A program made the translations under genes and the position numbers. From positions 10,882-55,263 of the forward strand of contig CAUDNR010003968.1 of assembly GCA_958430865.1 (NCBI GenBank): a stretch of 44,382 bases of DNA, given 5' to 3'. The notes beneath the pieces were generated by a model. It saw only the letters and a program-made list of their open reading frames with translations. It did no database searches and was not told the origin of the DNA. How positions within the stretch are numbered: position 1 is the stretch's first letter; each line of letters opens with the position of its first letter. This DNA comes from Entrophospora sp. SA101 (taxonomy: Eukaryota; Glomeromycota; Glomeromycetes; Entrophosporales; Entrophosporaceae). Below, one piece after another: positions 34,960-44,382 of this stretch.

Positions 34960-36845
34960 ATGACCACTTTAATATCAACATATTTCAGTCCGCACAAAAA
35001 ACTATTTCAACAATATGGTAGTTCCTCAATATTTAATTCGCCTGTTGGAACTGATAATGATAGTGATGGGAATGATTATAATAATAATGGCAATAATATC
35101 AACGACAACAACAACAACAACTACAACAACAACAACAATAACAATAATAAATTCATTTTATGGCCTTTACCAATGGTCACAAGATATTTCATGCTATTTT
35201 CAATAATATTTTCATCATTAAATTGGACAGGTTTAATAACATTAAAATGTTCAGCACCTTTATTTGTTATTTACAATTCTGAATTTATAAATTTAATATT
35301 TTCACCTTTCTTATTCTCACCTTCACTGATAAGTATTTTTTTGGCTTCTACCAATTTGTTGACATTTGGATTATTTGAGGAATCTTTAACTTCAATGTTG
35401 GGAGGAACTAAAAAATTCTTGCGCACTGTTTTATTTATGATATTTGAAGTTTGCATGTTAAGACAGATTACCGGATATATATTTACAAGATCAACTGGCT
35501 GGACATTTCCAATTTTATTTTTTAATGATTCGTTACATGAATGTAATCAAGGTAATGAATGAATAATTGATTTTTTTTACTTATTTTATATATATATTTA
35601 ATGTAATATATAATATATATATATATATATGTGCAATATTTTCAATTATCTTAATCTTCATCTTTACATGTTAATTTCATTATCTTCATCAATTTCTAAT
35701 ATCAATTTCCAAATTAAATTTATAGGTTTAGCACCATTTTTATTTTGTTTACTAGTTTTACAATCTCTAAATATAGAAGATAGGTATGTTATTTATTATG
35801 GTGATAAACTTCACACAAAAATTACATTAAGAAAAATTACATTACAATTTTTCTTGTGCATGTTAAATTATACACAAAAAAATATTTTATGGTGGTCAAT
35901 GACTGGTTTACTCACTGGATTCTTTACAACTATTATAATACATATAATTTTATTAAAAAATAATACTAATAACATTAGTAATAATAATAATAATAATAAT
36001 ATAATAGATTATGATAGTAGTGACAATGATCTGGGCAATCTTAATATCAACAAATCAAGTGATGATTTAAATGCACAAGTCTTAAATCATTCCAATTCAT
36101 CATCATCACCATCACCATCACCATCACCGTCATCACCAATAGCATCTACAACAATTGGAATAAATATTAATGATGATGATGATGATGATGATAATAATTA
36201 TAATTATAAAAACAGTAGCAGTGGTGAAAAAATTAATCAAAAGCATAAAATTTTTAGAAAATTATTTAAAGGGGTTAAAAAAAGTTTTTTAGTAGTGATA
36301 ATATCACTATTTTTTTTATTGCTAGCAAATTTTATATATACAAGGCCGGATTTTGTAGAAGAATCGACATTGAACGCAGTTCATCCAGAAGATGGATTTT
36401 TAATTACATTTTTATTAATGACTGCTCCAAGACGTGGTGATCCCGACTTTTTATCAAAAACAATTGACTCATACCTGAATAATTTTCCTGATAAACCTGA
36501 AAAGGATTCATTATACGCCAGAACTCAAATCATCGTTTATACTCATTTCACAGACCACATTGTATTTGACAATGTTCAGGCAATCTATTCAAATAACTCC
36601 AAAGCTCAAAACTATTTAAAATTTCATCGTGAAGAAGGTTGGGAAGTAGACCAAAGATTGCATGTTTCAAAAGCTTTGCATTTTGTTGCTGATAATTTTA
36701 AAACAACTTATGTTGGATTGATTGAAGATGATTTTCCATTATGCGAAGATAAATGGAAAGAATTATTAACTATTATTTATATTGCTAACATACAAGTACC
36801 AAAACATTGTGGAGTATTCATTGGTACTGGTGGAAGGTAATTAAA

Positions 36846-36877
<32 letters not shown>

Positions 36878-37313
36878 GGAGGTGTGGTTTATAATTATAT
36901 TATCAGATGAGTGATTCAGAAATTATTCGATTTTTATTTTAATAATGATTTTAGTGGTTTAATAATGAAAACAGATAAGGCTTTAATAGCATCAGATTTA
37001 TTATTGAGTGAATTGGATTTAGCACCAGATGTTTTGATACAAAATTGTTTATTAGGAGAAATCAAAAAATGTGATGAATGTTCAAAAACTTTGGTCATCT
37101 CAAAAACTTTGTTAATGTATCATTTGGGCTATAACACTTCAACAAGTTCTAATCGAGTATATCACAAATATCAATACCAATGTGGTTGGAGGCATCCGTT
37201 TGTAAGTGTTAAAAAAATTTTTTTTTTTTTGGGGAAGGTGTTGATTAAAATCGTTCTAATTGAATCTTTATTTACTGGTTTAGAATAAGAACCCGGATCT
37301 TTTAACACTATAA
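34960..37313 (+). CDS. Rhomboid-like multi-pass membrane domain fused to an EDD-motif glycosyltransferase
   Basis: Four exons fit: 34960-35551, 35726-36836, 36955-37201 and 37284-37313, giving 659 residues in frame. After an Asn-rich start, residues about 65-276 hold around six membrane helices. FGLFEESLTSMLGGTKKFLR and HECNQGLAPFLFCLL recall rhomboid-type pseudoproteases (UBAC2, Dsc2, TMEM115); no GxSG serine was seen. An Asn/Ser/Asp linker follows (277-375), then a helix at about 386-403 (FLVVIISLFFLLLANFIY). Next is a lumenal domain with LLMTAPRRGDPDFLSKTIDS, VGLIEDDFPLC (E531-D533) and GTGGSGLIMKTDKA, similar to MGAT4 or PGAP4-type glycosyltransferases. Exon 2 alone spans the end of the first module and most of the second without a stop, so the fusion is seen directly. 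Likely ER/Golgi; substrate unknown. Confidence 0.72.
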
Positions 37314-38341
37314 TAATAAGTTATATTAAGTTATATATGTATTTATTTTTTTAAAAAAATCTATTTGTATTATTATTACATACTAATATATACACATTTT
37401 TTGTATATTTTTTTAATTTTAAAAGCAACTAGTTAATTAATAATTTAATATTTTTAATTTTTAACTTTATTAGAGTTCATATATTACATATAATAACTCT
37501 TAAAATTTTGTAACATTTAAAAAGAATAAATAATTACTTTAGAATTTTATTCCTGCATCATGCAGCAAAATTTAAAATCAGGTTACTTCCGCAGCTAATA
37601 TATTAGACCGTGTAATGTTTATTATTATATTTAAACAATGAGTGAATAGAATTAATTAATACATGGTACATATAAAGTTCCTTGAGGTGGGCTTTATAAT
37701 CTTGTTCAAAATGGAAAATTTTGGAGATCAATGACGAACCCCAACAATTCCTTTATTTTTACCCTAGTTTCTTTTCGACTCTGACTTGATGGCAGGGATG
37801 CCCACTTACTTCATCATACGCTGACTCGAACTTCTCTATTATGTCAGGATCGTATAGTATATAAAGAAATCGGGATTTAGCCCATAAACCTTTTCATCTT
37901 TCATCGGGATCTTGTTGTTATTCTTTCCTACCTTGCGACGCCTCGCTTGCCTATGAAAGCGGAATACAATGCACTAATATCTCGTTGTTTTTTGTTTTTT
38001 TAAAAAAAAATGATATTACTTTTGGAGTTTGCTAATATTATCTATCATCTTATCAAAATGTTTTCCTCGAACCCAAATAACGAAGATGGAATGGAATCCC
38101 ATATGATGCTCTAACGTTCCCTCATTAAATGACGACAGTTGTTCTTACCTCTTTAGATTAGGTACCAACCGCGGTTTAATCGGACCGCGGTTCAAACTCT
38201 GGTTAAATCGCTTACAAATATATTCATTTAAAATTTCATTTATTGTCTTAAAACAATTTTTATTAAATTATTTTTCACATGAAATATAGGTTTGTTGATT
38301 CACACAATATATAAAATTGTGATAACAACATTTTAATATAG
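37314..38341. other. Intergenic stretch before the kinase relic
   Basis: No gene was recognised. A GC-rich inverted pair, AACCGCGGT at 38167 and ACCGCGGTT at 38184, stands out in the AT-rich background. Confidence 0.5.
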
Positions 38342-38503
38342 CCTTGTTACAACGAAGTGGCTGGACATGTAAGGAAATTTCATTCGAAATTCGTTGAAAC
38401 AAGATTACTAATCGTGTTTTCAACGAATTTTGATTTTTTCATAATAATAATGTGTAATAGTAACAATCAACAAGAATTTAAATTATAATTCGTTGAAACA
38501 AGG
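38342..38503. mobile_element. MITE of 162 bp with CCTTGTTWCAACGAA ends
   Basis: The left end CCTTGTTACAACGAA and the right end TTCGTTGAAACAAGG are inverted with one mismatch. Inside, a further TTCGTTGAAACAAG and an inverted TTTTCAACGAA occur at 38390 and 38418. No clear target duplication was seen. It sits just upstream of the duplicated kinase 3' region. Confidence 0.6.
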
Positions 38504-38815
38504 TTTTTCACTGCATATTAGAAATTTGTAACGTGTAAAATTAAATTTTAAATGAAGTTTGTTTTTACAGAAACATTAATATTAAATTTTATATGGTATA
38601 AATTTAATGGGTTGTATTAAATAAATTAAATAAATTAAATAAACTACTACTATTATTAAAATATAAAAACCTCAGGTCACTACCCCAATTGGTGGTGGTT
38701 TATAAAGCGAATCAATTCTCCCAATTCATCAATATTTTAATCCCAGCCTTTTCCTTTATTGTTGTTACTAGAATCTAATGTTTATTAATTAATTAAATGT
38801 GAATAAAAAAGATTA

Positions 38816-39355
38816 TCAGTAATAATAGTTAATGAGTAGTAATGTAAAATCAATTAGTAATGAATGAACAATTAATTCACCTTTGTTTAAGAGAAGAGAG
38901 TTAAAATCAAGATTATTTAATGTACCATCATTACTCATATAACTTTTTAAGCTTTTTGATTTAGCAATTTCATCATCTAATATTCTCGGTTTGTGTACTT
39001 GTTGCAAATCGCCACCACCACCACCACTGCTACCATCATTGTTGCTGCTGCCACCATCATTATTAAAATCAATTTCATGTTTTTTAATTTTAGAAAATTT
39101 GAATAATCTTTTTATTAAACCATTATTTTTGAGCTTTTATTTGTTAAGCTTTCATTTTTAAGAATTGCTTCATGTATATTTACAGCAAATGGCCAAAGCT
39201 CATTAATAGTTGGTCTTTTTGATGGATCCACATTCCAACACTTTTGCATCATTTGTGCGTAATTATTGGGCATTTCAGGTAATATTGGTGGTCGTAAACC
39301 TTCACATTTATCAAAAATTAAATGATGATTATGAGCTCTATTGTCAAATGGTGGC
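38816..39355 (-). pseudogene. Broken copy of the kinase gene 3' half
   Basis: Reading the minus strand, the frame starts inside kinase subdomains (PPFDNRAHNHHLIFDKCEGL, then CWNVDPSKRPTINE). It runs into the same tail as the gene at 11829-13449 (ILDDE, KSKSLKSYMSND). A one-base deletion near 39134 breaks the frame relative to the intact copy. The N-terminal kinase lobe, catalytic loop and activation segment are missing. The similarity continues beyond the stop into the 3' flank (38560-38880 against 11545-11830), so it was a DNA-level duplication and not a retrocopy. It ends sharply at 39355, where an inverted-repeat element begins. Confidence 0.85.
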
Positions 39356-39642
39356 GGTCGCGTTTACTTTGTCGACAATCATTTCGTCGACACCCATTTC
39401 GTCGAAAGTTTGTTCATCGAAAGTTCATTTCGTCGAAAATTATTCATCCTCGAGCCAGAGACCGAAAGAGTTAGATGTGAGGAGTGCGGGAAGTTAGTTA
39501 AGAAATTAGATGAGGAAAGGGAAGCGTGAGGAGAAGTTTGTTTAATGAAGTTTTTTTTTGTGACGAAATAATTTTCGATGAAATGAACTTTCGACGAAAC
39601 AAATTTTCGACGAAATGATTGTCGATGAAATGAATCAGACCC
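39356..39642. mobile_element. Inverted-repeat element (287 bp) built of TTCGTCGA words
   Basis: The ends are imperfect inverted repeats of about 80 bp. Each begins GGTC and then holds TCGACAATCATTTCGTCGA, followed by repeated TTCGTCGAAA/TTCATCGAAA words. The core, 39450-39530, carries a small frame (EPETERVRCEECGKLVKK plus LDEEREA and a stop) with a CxxC pair. The left flank is the kinase relic and the right flank is a different kinase relic. No target duplication is visible, so the junction may have involved rearrangement. Confidence 0.72.
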
Positions 39643-39651
39643 ATAATTCAT

Positions 39652-40266
39652 ATGTTTCTCGATCACAGTCAAAATTATCTTCTAGCCAATTGGCAAACTT
39701 CCAGCATATCAGTGTACCAACAACAATCACTTCCTCATCAGCAGAATTTTAGCTTTGCGGACTTTAAGTTTAAGAGCATACTAGGTGGAGGACGAAGTGG
39801 AAAAACACTCCTATGCAAGTTTCATGGGGATACAATTGCTTTGAAGAGTGTAGACTTATCAAAAGCCCCACCATATGTTTTGGAAGAAATGCAGAAAGAA
39901 GTAGAGATTTATAAAGACCTTGCTGATATCCAAGGCAAGTATATCCCAAAGTTGGTGTGCTATGGATATTATGGAGGAGGTATGAGTTTTGTTATTGGCA
40001 TGACCATTGTTGGTACTATGTTGTTTTAGCATATAATAACAAAACGGCAAAAGTCAAGAGCTATTAAGGGATTAGAAATGATTCACAAGCATGGCATCCT
40101 CCACAATGACATTCGGGAGGAAAATGTCTTAATTAACAATAATGGCAATGTGTACCTGATTGACTTTGGGATGGCAAGTTGGGAGGACACAAAAAAGAGG
40201 AGAAAGCTTTTTGAGGAGGAACAGCTCAAATATTCTAACTTGCTAGATAGATATAAGGCAGGATGA
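39652..40266 (+). pseudogene. Crinkler-type kinase relic with an in-frame stop
   Basis: The frame carries a glycine loop (FKSILGGGRSGKTLLCKFHG), an ATP lysine (IALKSVDLS), KLVCYGYYGGGMSFVIGMTI, then the catalytic loop HKHGILHNDIREENVLINN and the metal site YLIDFGMASW. This short kinase type is known from proteins with N-terminal Crinkler modules and related families in Rhizophagus. A TAG at 40027-40029 cuts the frame between the lobes. The sequence after it continues in the same frame to TGA at 40264. No upstream exon is visible because the inverted-repeat element abuts it. It is probably a pseudogene; a short N-terminal product is possible but would lack the catalytic residues. Confidence 0.75.
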
Positions 40267-41330
40267 ATTTTCAAGCCACAGATTATACATTAGACATTAG
40301 CATTGTCATGTATCACTAGCAAAGTCCCAAACTTGTATTTTTTCACATTCACCTAAAGTTTAATAATAAAATTCCTGCTACTTTATTTGATACAAAAAAA
40401 TAATTTTATGTTATAAATTACAATGTAAAGGCCAGCCTATGCTGACAGAATTGTGGAGCAGGGACAAAGAGGAAGGAATAAAGCATATAACATGCCTGCC
40501 AGGATCCTAGACCCTTTAAATTGTAAATTATTGGGCAGTTCCTTTCCCTGTCCACGTTAGCTATTGTTATCATTGTTATTATTACTATTATCACTATCAA
40601 AAATTATATTACTGCTACTTGAAAAATTATTTCTACTGCTACTGCTAATGATAATAGAATTATCTTTTTTCTGATTTTCTTTTTTGATCCAGGCCTCAAT
40701 TTTTATCTAATGAAGTTTTTAATGGAGTTTTTGATGTATATAGAAACTTGCTAGTGTTGCCTCATTATTTATCATCAAAATTTTTCCTATTGATGATAAT
40801 TTAAAACTCAAGTATTAATATGCCAGGTCTTTATGTCTTCAAATGAATTGAGATAAATAATTGATGTATGCTTATAACTATTTTTGAGTTTAGAAAAATA
40901 TTGCTTTCTTGTAAATATTCACCAGCAGCATGAAATTTGTAAAATATTTAACTTATCATAATAAATTTTTATCTGCCTTATATATTTTATATTGAATCCT
41001 GTTTATTTGACTGAAAACTATGTAATTTTTTGCTTCATATGTAACTTTTAGATTGGTTCGCATCCAAACATATCCCAAATCTTTAAATGAAAGTGCGTAA
41101 GGAAAAGATAATAAATAATTGCATAATATTATATATGATGGATGTTATGCTGAGTGAAAAAAGTAGTAGATAAATACACATTTATTGCGAGTATTTATTA
41201 ATCAGTAATAATAATAATAGCAAGAATTGAAGTAAAAAATTTCGTAAATTTTCTAATAGTACATTTAATAACAAGCAGAATAATCAAAGTTAATAATTAA
41301 TTAATTAATCAAGTCTAGTAAATTTTGTTT
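40267..41330. other. Spacer between the kinase relic and the E1-alpha gene
   Basis: It contains AATAAA words near 40360, the possible orphan exon at 40557-40706 and AT-rich sequence. No other gene was recognised. Confidence 0.5.
40557..40706 (-). pseudogene. Possible orphan C-terminal exon
   Basis: On the minus strand, after a fair acceptor (TTCATTAG), 49 codons run to a stop: IKIEAWIKKENQKKDNSIII, then Ser/Asn-rich sequence. The composition is like the low-complexity ends of local proteins. No upstream exon that would join it was found between here and 41330. It may be a leftover of a lost gene, or chance. Confidence 0.3.
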
Positions 41331-42957
41331 CTATAAATCTTTGCCTTCGTTCTTATATTTTTTTAATGGATAATTATTTGGATATTTTTGAATCAATTCT
41401 TTTAATTTTTGTTTTTGATTAATAATGTTCTGTGTGTGTTTATCATATATATCGCTAAACAATTCTGTTATTGATGGTTTTTGAAGTTTTTCTGCCTTGG
41501 AAAATGATTTTAAAATCTCTTTTCGAATATATTGTCGAAATTCTTCATCGTCTTTATTATTCCACCATTCCTAAATTCAATATAAATCATTTATGCTTAT
41601 CATTATAAACACATAAAAAAAATATTAAATTATTAAAAACATGGTAAAGTAAAAATACCTTGATTTCAAGCCATTTTCGAAATCTGACTATTGGATTATC
41701 AAACCTTTTCCAGCCTTCTACTTCTTCTTTTGAACGATATGCTGTTGAATCATCCGATGTACTATGATGCCCTACCCTATATGACATAGCTTCAATTAAA
41801 ACTGGTCGATGTTCTTCAATTGCTAAGCGTCGTGCTGCTTTCGTAACATTGTAAACAGCCCATACATCATTTCCATCAACACGAATTGTATCAATTCCAT
41901 ATCCAATACCTCGGCTTGCAATACCATCTCCTTTATATTGTTCTGATACTGGTGTTGAAATTGCAAATCCATTATTGCGACTTTTTTATTTTTTCCAAAA
42001 TAACTTTTTAGATTAATTATCTTATATTCAATATATCATTAAGGCTTTCCAGACAAACGAAATACACATACATATATTGTTTATACATACCAAAAAAATA
42101 TAACAGGGCATTTCAAAGTTGCTGCAATATTTAATGCTGCATGAAAATCACCTTCACTGGCAGCACCTTCACCAAAGTAACATACAACGCAATTATTTTT
42201 TCCAGCTCTTTTAAATGCATAAGCTGCTCCAGATGCTTGTGGAATTTGTGTTGCAAGTGGTGAAGAAATAGTTTGAAAATTTAATTCTCTAGATCCATAA
42301 TGTACAGGCATTTGCCTACCTTTACCTAAATCCCTTTCATTACCATAGCATTGATTCATAAATTGTTCCAACGTAAATCCTCTATATAATAGCACTCCTG
42401 ATTCACGATATTGTCCAAAAATCATATCTTGGCTATCTAATCCTGCAGCACTACCAATATATGCCTCTTCCCCATAATTCGTCAAATAAAAACTAATACG
42501 TCCTTGTCTTTGAGCATCATAAAGTATAAGATCCATCGTGTCTAATGTAAGCATATCTTTATAGATTTTGATGGCGAATTCTTTTGATACCTATTTTGTC
42601 ACATATTTAAGCAAACATATATTAGAAGAGGGATAATTAAAATATATATGCAAGTGTAAGTTTATCGATATTTACAGACGGCTCCTGATCTGAAGCTAAA
42701 ACCTTTCCATTTTCATCCATTACTCGATATGTTGGTATAGGATCAATGCTTTGAATAAATTGCATTTTGCTCGTAAAATAGCTATTTCTAGTTCCTGGAA
42801 AATGGAATTTTTCTCCTTTTTCATCCTTTGTCAATTCTTGGAATGCTCTTGACGAGGTTGATACTCTATTATTTAGAAGTAAGGACTTGTTATACAGCCT
42901 TCTTAACACTTTAGAAGTACAAAAGGTGTTAACTTTTGAAGCAAACATGTTTATCAT
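41331..42957 (-). CDS. Branched-chain 2-oxoacid dehydrogenase E1 alpha subunit, mitochondrial
   Basis: The ThDP-dependent decarboxylating subunit (BCKDHA type) in valine, leucine and isoleucine breakdown; it pairs with E1 beta in a mitochondrial complex with E2 and E3. Four exons fit: 42957-42676, 42590-42091, 41980-41659 and 41570-41331, giving 447 residues, the usual length. The N terminus ([20 protein letters not shown]) looks like a mitochondrial presequence; the alternative ATG at 42948 is equally possible. [40 protein letters not shown] and [13 protein letters not shown] are family segments. The ThDP motif runs from [17 protein letters not shown] to FFCRNN, completed across a splice join. 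[15 protein letters not shown] is the phosphorylation loop region, a likely control point by BCKD kinase. Confidence 0.94.
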
Positions 42958-42974
42958 ATATAGTCGGTGTTTAA

Positions 42975-43440
42975 GATTGGCTTGCACAAGCTGCACGGGC
43001 GCGGGTGTTTTTTGAAATGTGCAGGTATAATCAAAACGTCCTTGAACTCATGTGCATTAAATATTTTAAATAAAGCTTGCACAGTAATTTTTGTGCACCT
43101 AAAAATACAGATTAAATATGCACAAGATGTGCATACAAATTTAAACTTGCACATATAGTAGTCATATGATAAATTATCGGGAATGATTTTTTTCTTTTAA
43201 AGTTTTTCAAAATGGAAGATAATGGTTTACAATTACAAGATAAACAATTCACAATTTTTTAATGGTTCTTTTAATATTAATGACCATCCAAAACCAAAAA
43301 AAAAAACTAATTATATAATTGCTTCAAAGGCTGATAACAACTTTAATGCTTCTAACCAATTAACTAAATCAAATCTCAATATTAATGCACATGTGCATTT
43401 AAAATAAAAATCTACATGCACAAATGTGCATGTATTTTGA
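42975..43440. repeat. Cluster of TGCAC/GTGCA words upstream of E1 alpha
   Basis: At least twelve TGCAC or GTGCA words occur in about 460 bp, for example CTTGCACAAG, ATGTGCAGG, CTTGCACAGT, TTGTGCACCT, AATGCACATGTGCATTT and ATGCACAAATGTGCATGT. Several pairs form palindromes. They surround a small reading-frame relic and lie just upstream of the E1-alpha start. They could be regulatory sites or pieces of a decayed inverted-repeat element. Confidence 0.55.
43212..43407 (+). pseudogene. Small reading frame split by a one-base shift
   Basis: An ATG at 43212 opens MEDNGLQLQDKQFTIF and then meets a stop after a run of T (43255-43260). The next frame continues coherently with NGSFNINDHPKPKKKTNYII and ASKADNNFNASNQLTKS to 43407. 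Reading both together suggests a single former peptide or gene start with an indel in the T run. No family was recognised. It lies inside the TGCAC cluster. Confidence 0.35.
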
Positions 43441-44177
43441 ATTTAAGCACCATATTCAATCGTGCTCAAAATTTGTAAATCACTTATTATGAACGTTTTT
43501 TCGATTTCAAGATCCCAAATAGAAGACAGGGCAGATGGGGCAGATAGGAGTTATAAAAGAAAGAGAGTATGAATTCCAGCATCACACAGGTAGTAATAAT
43601 ACCAAGGTCATGCATGAATGAAACTTTTAATAATGCCTGTCTATTCAGATCTCTGGGACTCACAATAATAAATAATAGGGAGGATCGAAAAAAATATTAT
43701 AGTTCTCATTGTATAGTTCCTTAAAATGAATAATAAATCTGATGCTGATCGCAGGCGTCAGATTTAATGCAAGTGCTGTGCGATTATATTTTTGTTTTAA
43801 AAATTTAGTGGAAAAATTCAAATGAAATTCTTAGCACAATTGGAAATTATATAAAAAGCAATCTTCTTGATGATGATGACCCACTATTATCAGCAGCTTC
43901 ATATTAACTATTTTTATATAGGGATAGTTTTATATATATATCACTTAAGATAACAAATGGGATATTATAAAACTGTTAATTATGATCACATTGCAAATGA
44001 CTAAATTTTTATCCTGAAATTCTTGGAAATACCAATGTTCTATTCACTTTGGTTTTGTTGCAGTATGCCCCATTTATAAACAATTTGTTGTAACACAAGA
44101 CATGTAACATGTAAATCATTAGAAAAATTAGATTTTTCAAAAAAAATTTTTTGCAAGTTATTTATATATTCATCAAC
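43441..44177. other. Upstream region of the uL13 gene
   Basis: It contains purine-rich stretches (GGGCAGATGGGGCAGATAGG near 43530) and AT-rich sequence toward the ribosomal protein start. No gene was seen. The promoter of the ribosomal protein should be in the right part, including the CATTTAT/AAAAATT stretch before 44178. Confidence 0.5.
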
Positions 44178-44382
44178 ATGAGTGAATTTGAAAAGGTAAG
44201 TTAATAATTTACTCGTGAATCAATTTTTTTTAATTAATATTTTTTAAATTATACATACTATTATGAAAAAAGGTTGTTATTATTGATGCAAAAGGACATT
44301 TATTGGGACGCTTAGCATCAATTGTGGCCAAACAAATTTTAACAGGTCAAAAAATTGTTATTGTCCGTGCAGAAGATTTGAA
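44178..44382 (+). CDS. RPL16: Ribosomal protein uL13 (L13a/Rpl16), 5' part
   Basis: A large-subunit ribosomal protein. Exon 1 (44178-44195) encodes only MSEFEK. After an intron of 77 bp, exon 2 starts at 44273 with [20 protein letters not shown], then [16 protein letters not shown], and the window ends inside it. The GHLLGRLAS segment is the family signature. A tiny first exon followed by an early intron is common for ribosomal protein genes. Cytosolic ribosome is inferred from the eukaryotic form of the N terminus. Confidence 0.93.

Noticed and set aside
36907..36954. Acceptor site at 36905-36906 for the glycosyltransferase intron
   Set aside because: It would put a TGA directly in frame. 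The acceptor at 36953-36954 restores the conserved GTGGSGL and keeps the frame.

Overview
This window looks like nuclear DNA of a very AT-rich filamentous fungus, most likely an arbuscular mycorrhizal fungus of the Rhizophagus type (inference). The signs are short introns (about 70-520 bp) with GT-AG ends, runs of Asn/Ser/Asp codons, and gene families expanded in that lineage: a kinase with an HxDLHSGN loop, a Crinkler-type kinase fragment, MATH-BTB and F-box proteins. Many DNA-transposon and MITE copies are also present. All exon joins given here were made by eye from splice signals, reading frame and protein family patterns. No alignment or transcript data were used.

Left part, 1-11.6 kb, repeat- and transposon-rich. 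It opens with about three tandem copies of a 0.5-0.65 kb unit. Next comes a seven-exon ubiquitin-specific protease whose C-terminal tail is a 90-bp tandem repeat array. The frame ends at a nonsense codon at 4961, but decayed array units continue to about 8645. They are interrupted by at least four inverted-repeat elements. A Tc1/mariner relic with a nested MITE follows, then diverged direct repeats.

Middle part, 11.8-37.3 kb, mostly intact host genes: a TKL-like kinase, a Nudix ADP-sugar hydrolase, a mitochondrial-type thioredoxin divergent from TRM112, a MATH-BTB-BACK protein, an AN1-type double zinc-finger protein divergent from an Osh3-like oxysterol-binding protein (GOLD-PH-FFAT-ORD), a secreted Pro/Asn-rich protein, an F-box protein with a poly-Asp tail, and a membrane protein that appears to join a rhomboid-like domain to an EDD glycosyltransferase. 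They are general cell functions (ubiquitin system, redox, translation and tRNA methylation, lipid transfer at membrane contacts, secretion) and do not form one pathway.

Right part, 38-44.4 kb. A small MITE precedes a broken second copy of the kinase 3' region. An inverted-repeat element then joins that fragment to a Crinkler-type kinase relic with an in-frame stop. The window ends with mitochondrial branched-chain 2-oxoacid dehydrogenase E1 alpha and the first exons of ribosomal protein uL13.

The most unusual observations are the rhomboid-glycosyltransferase fusion, the small MITE family with 2-bp target duplications inside the dead part of the protease tail array, and the inverted-repeat element carrying a small CxxC reading frame at 39.4-39.6 kb. 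No tRNA, rRNA or CRISPR array was found by eye.
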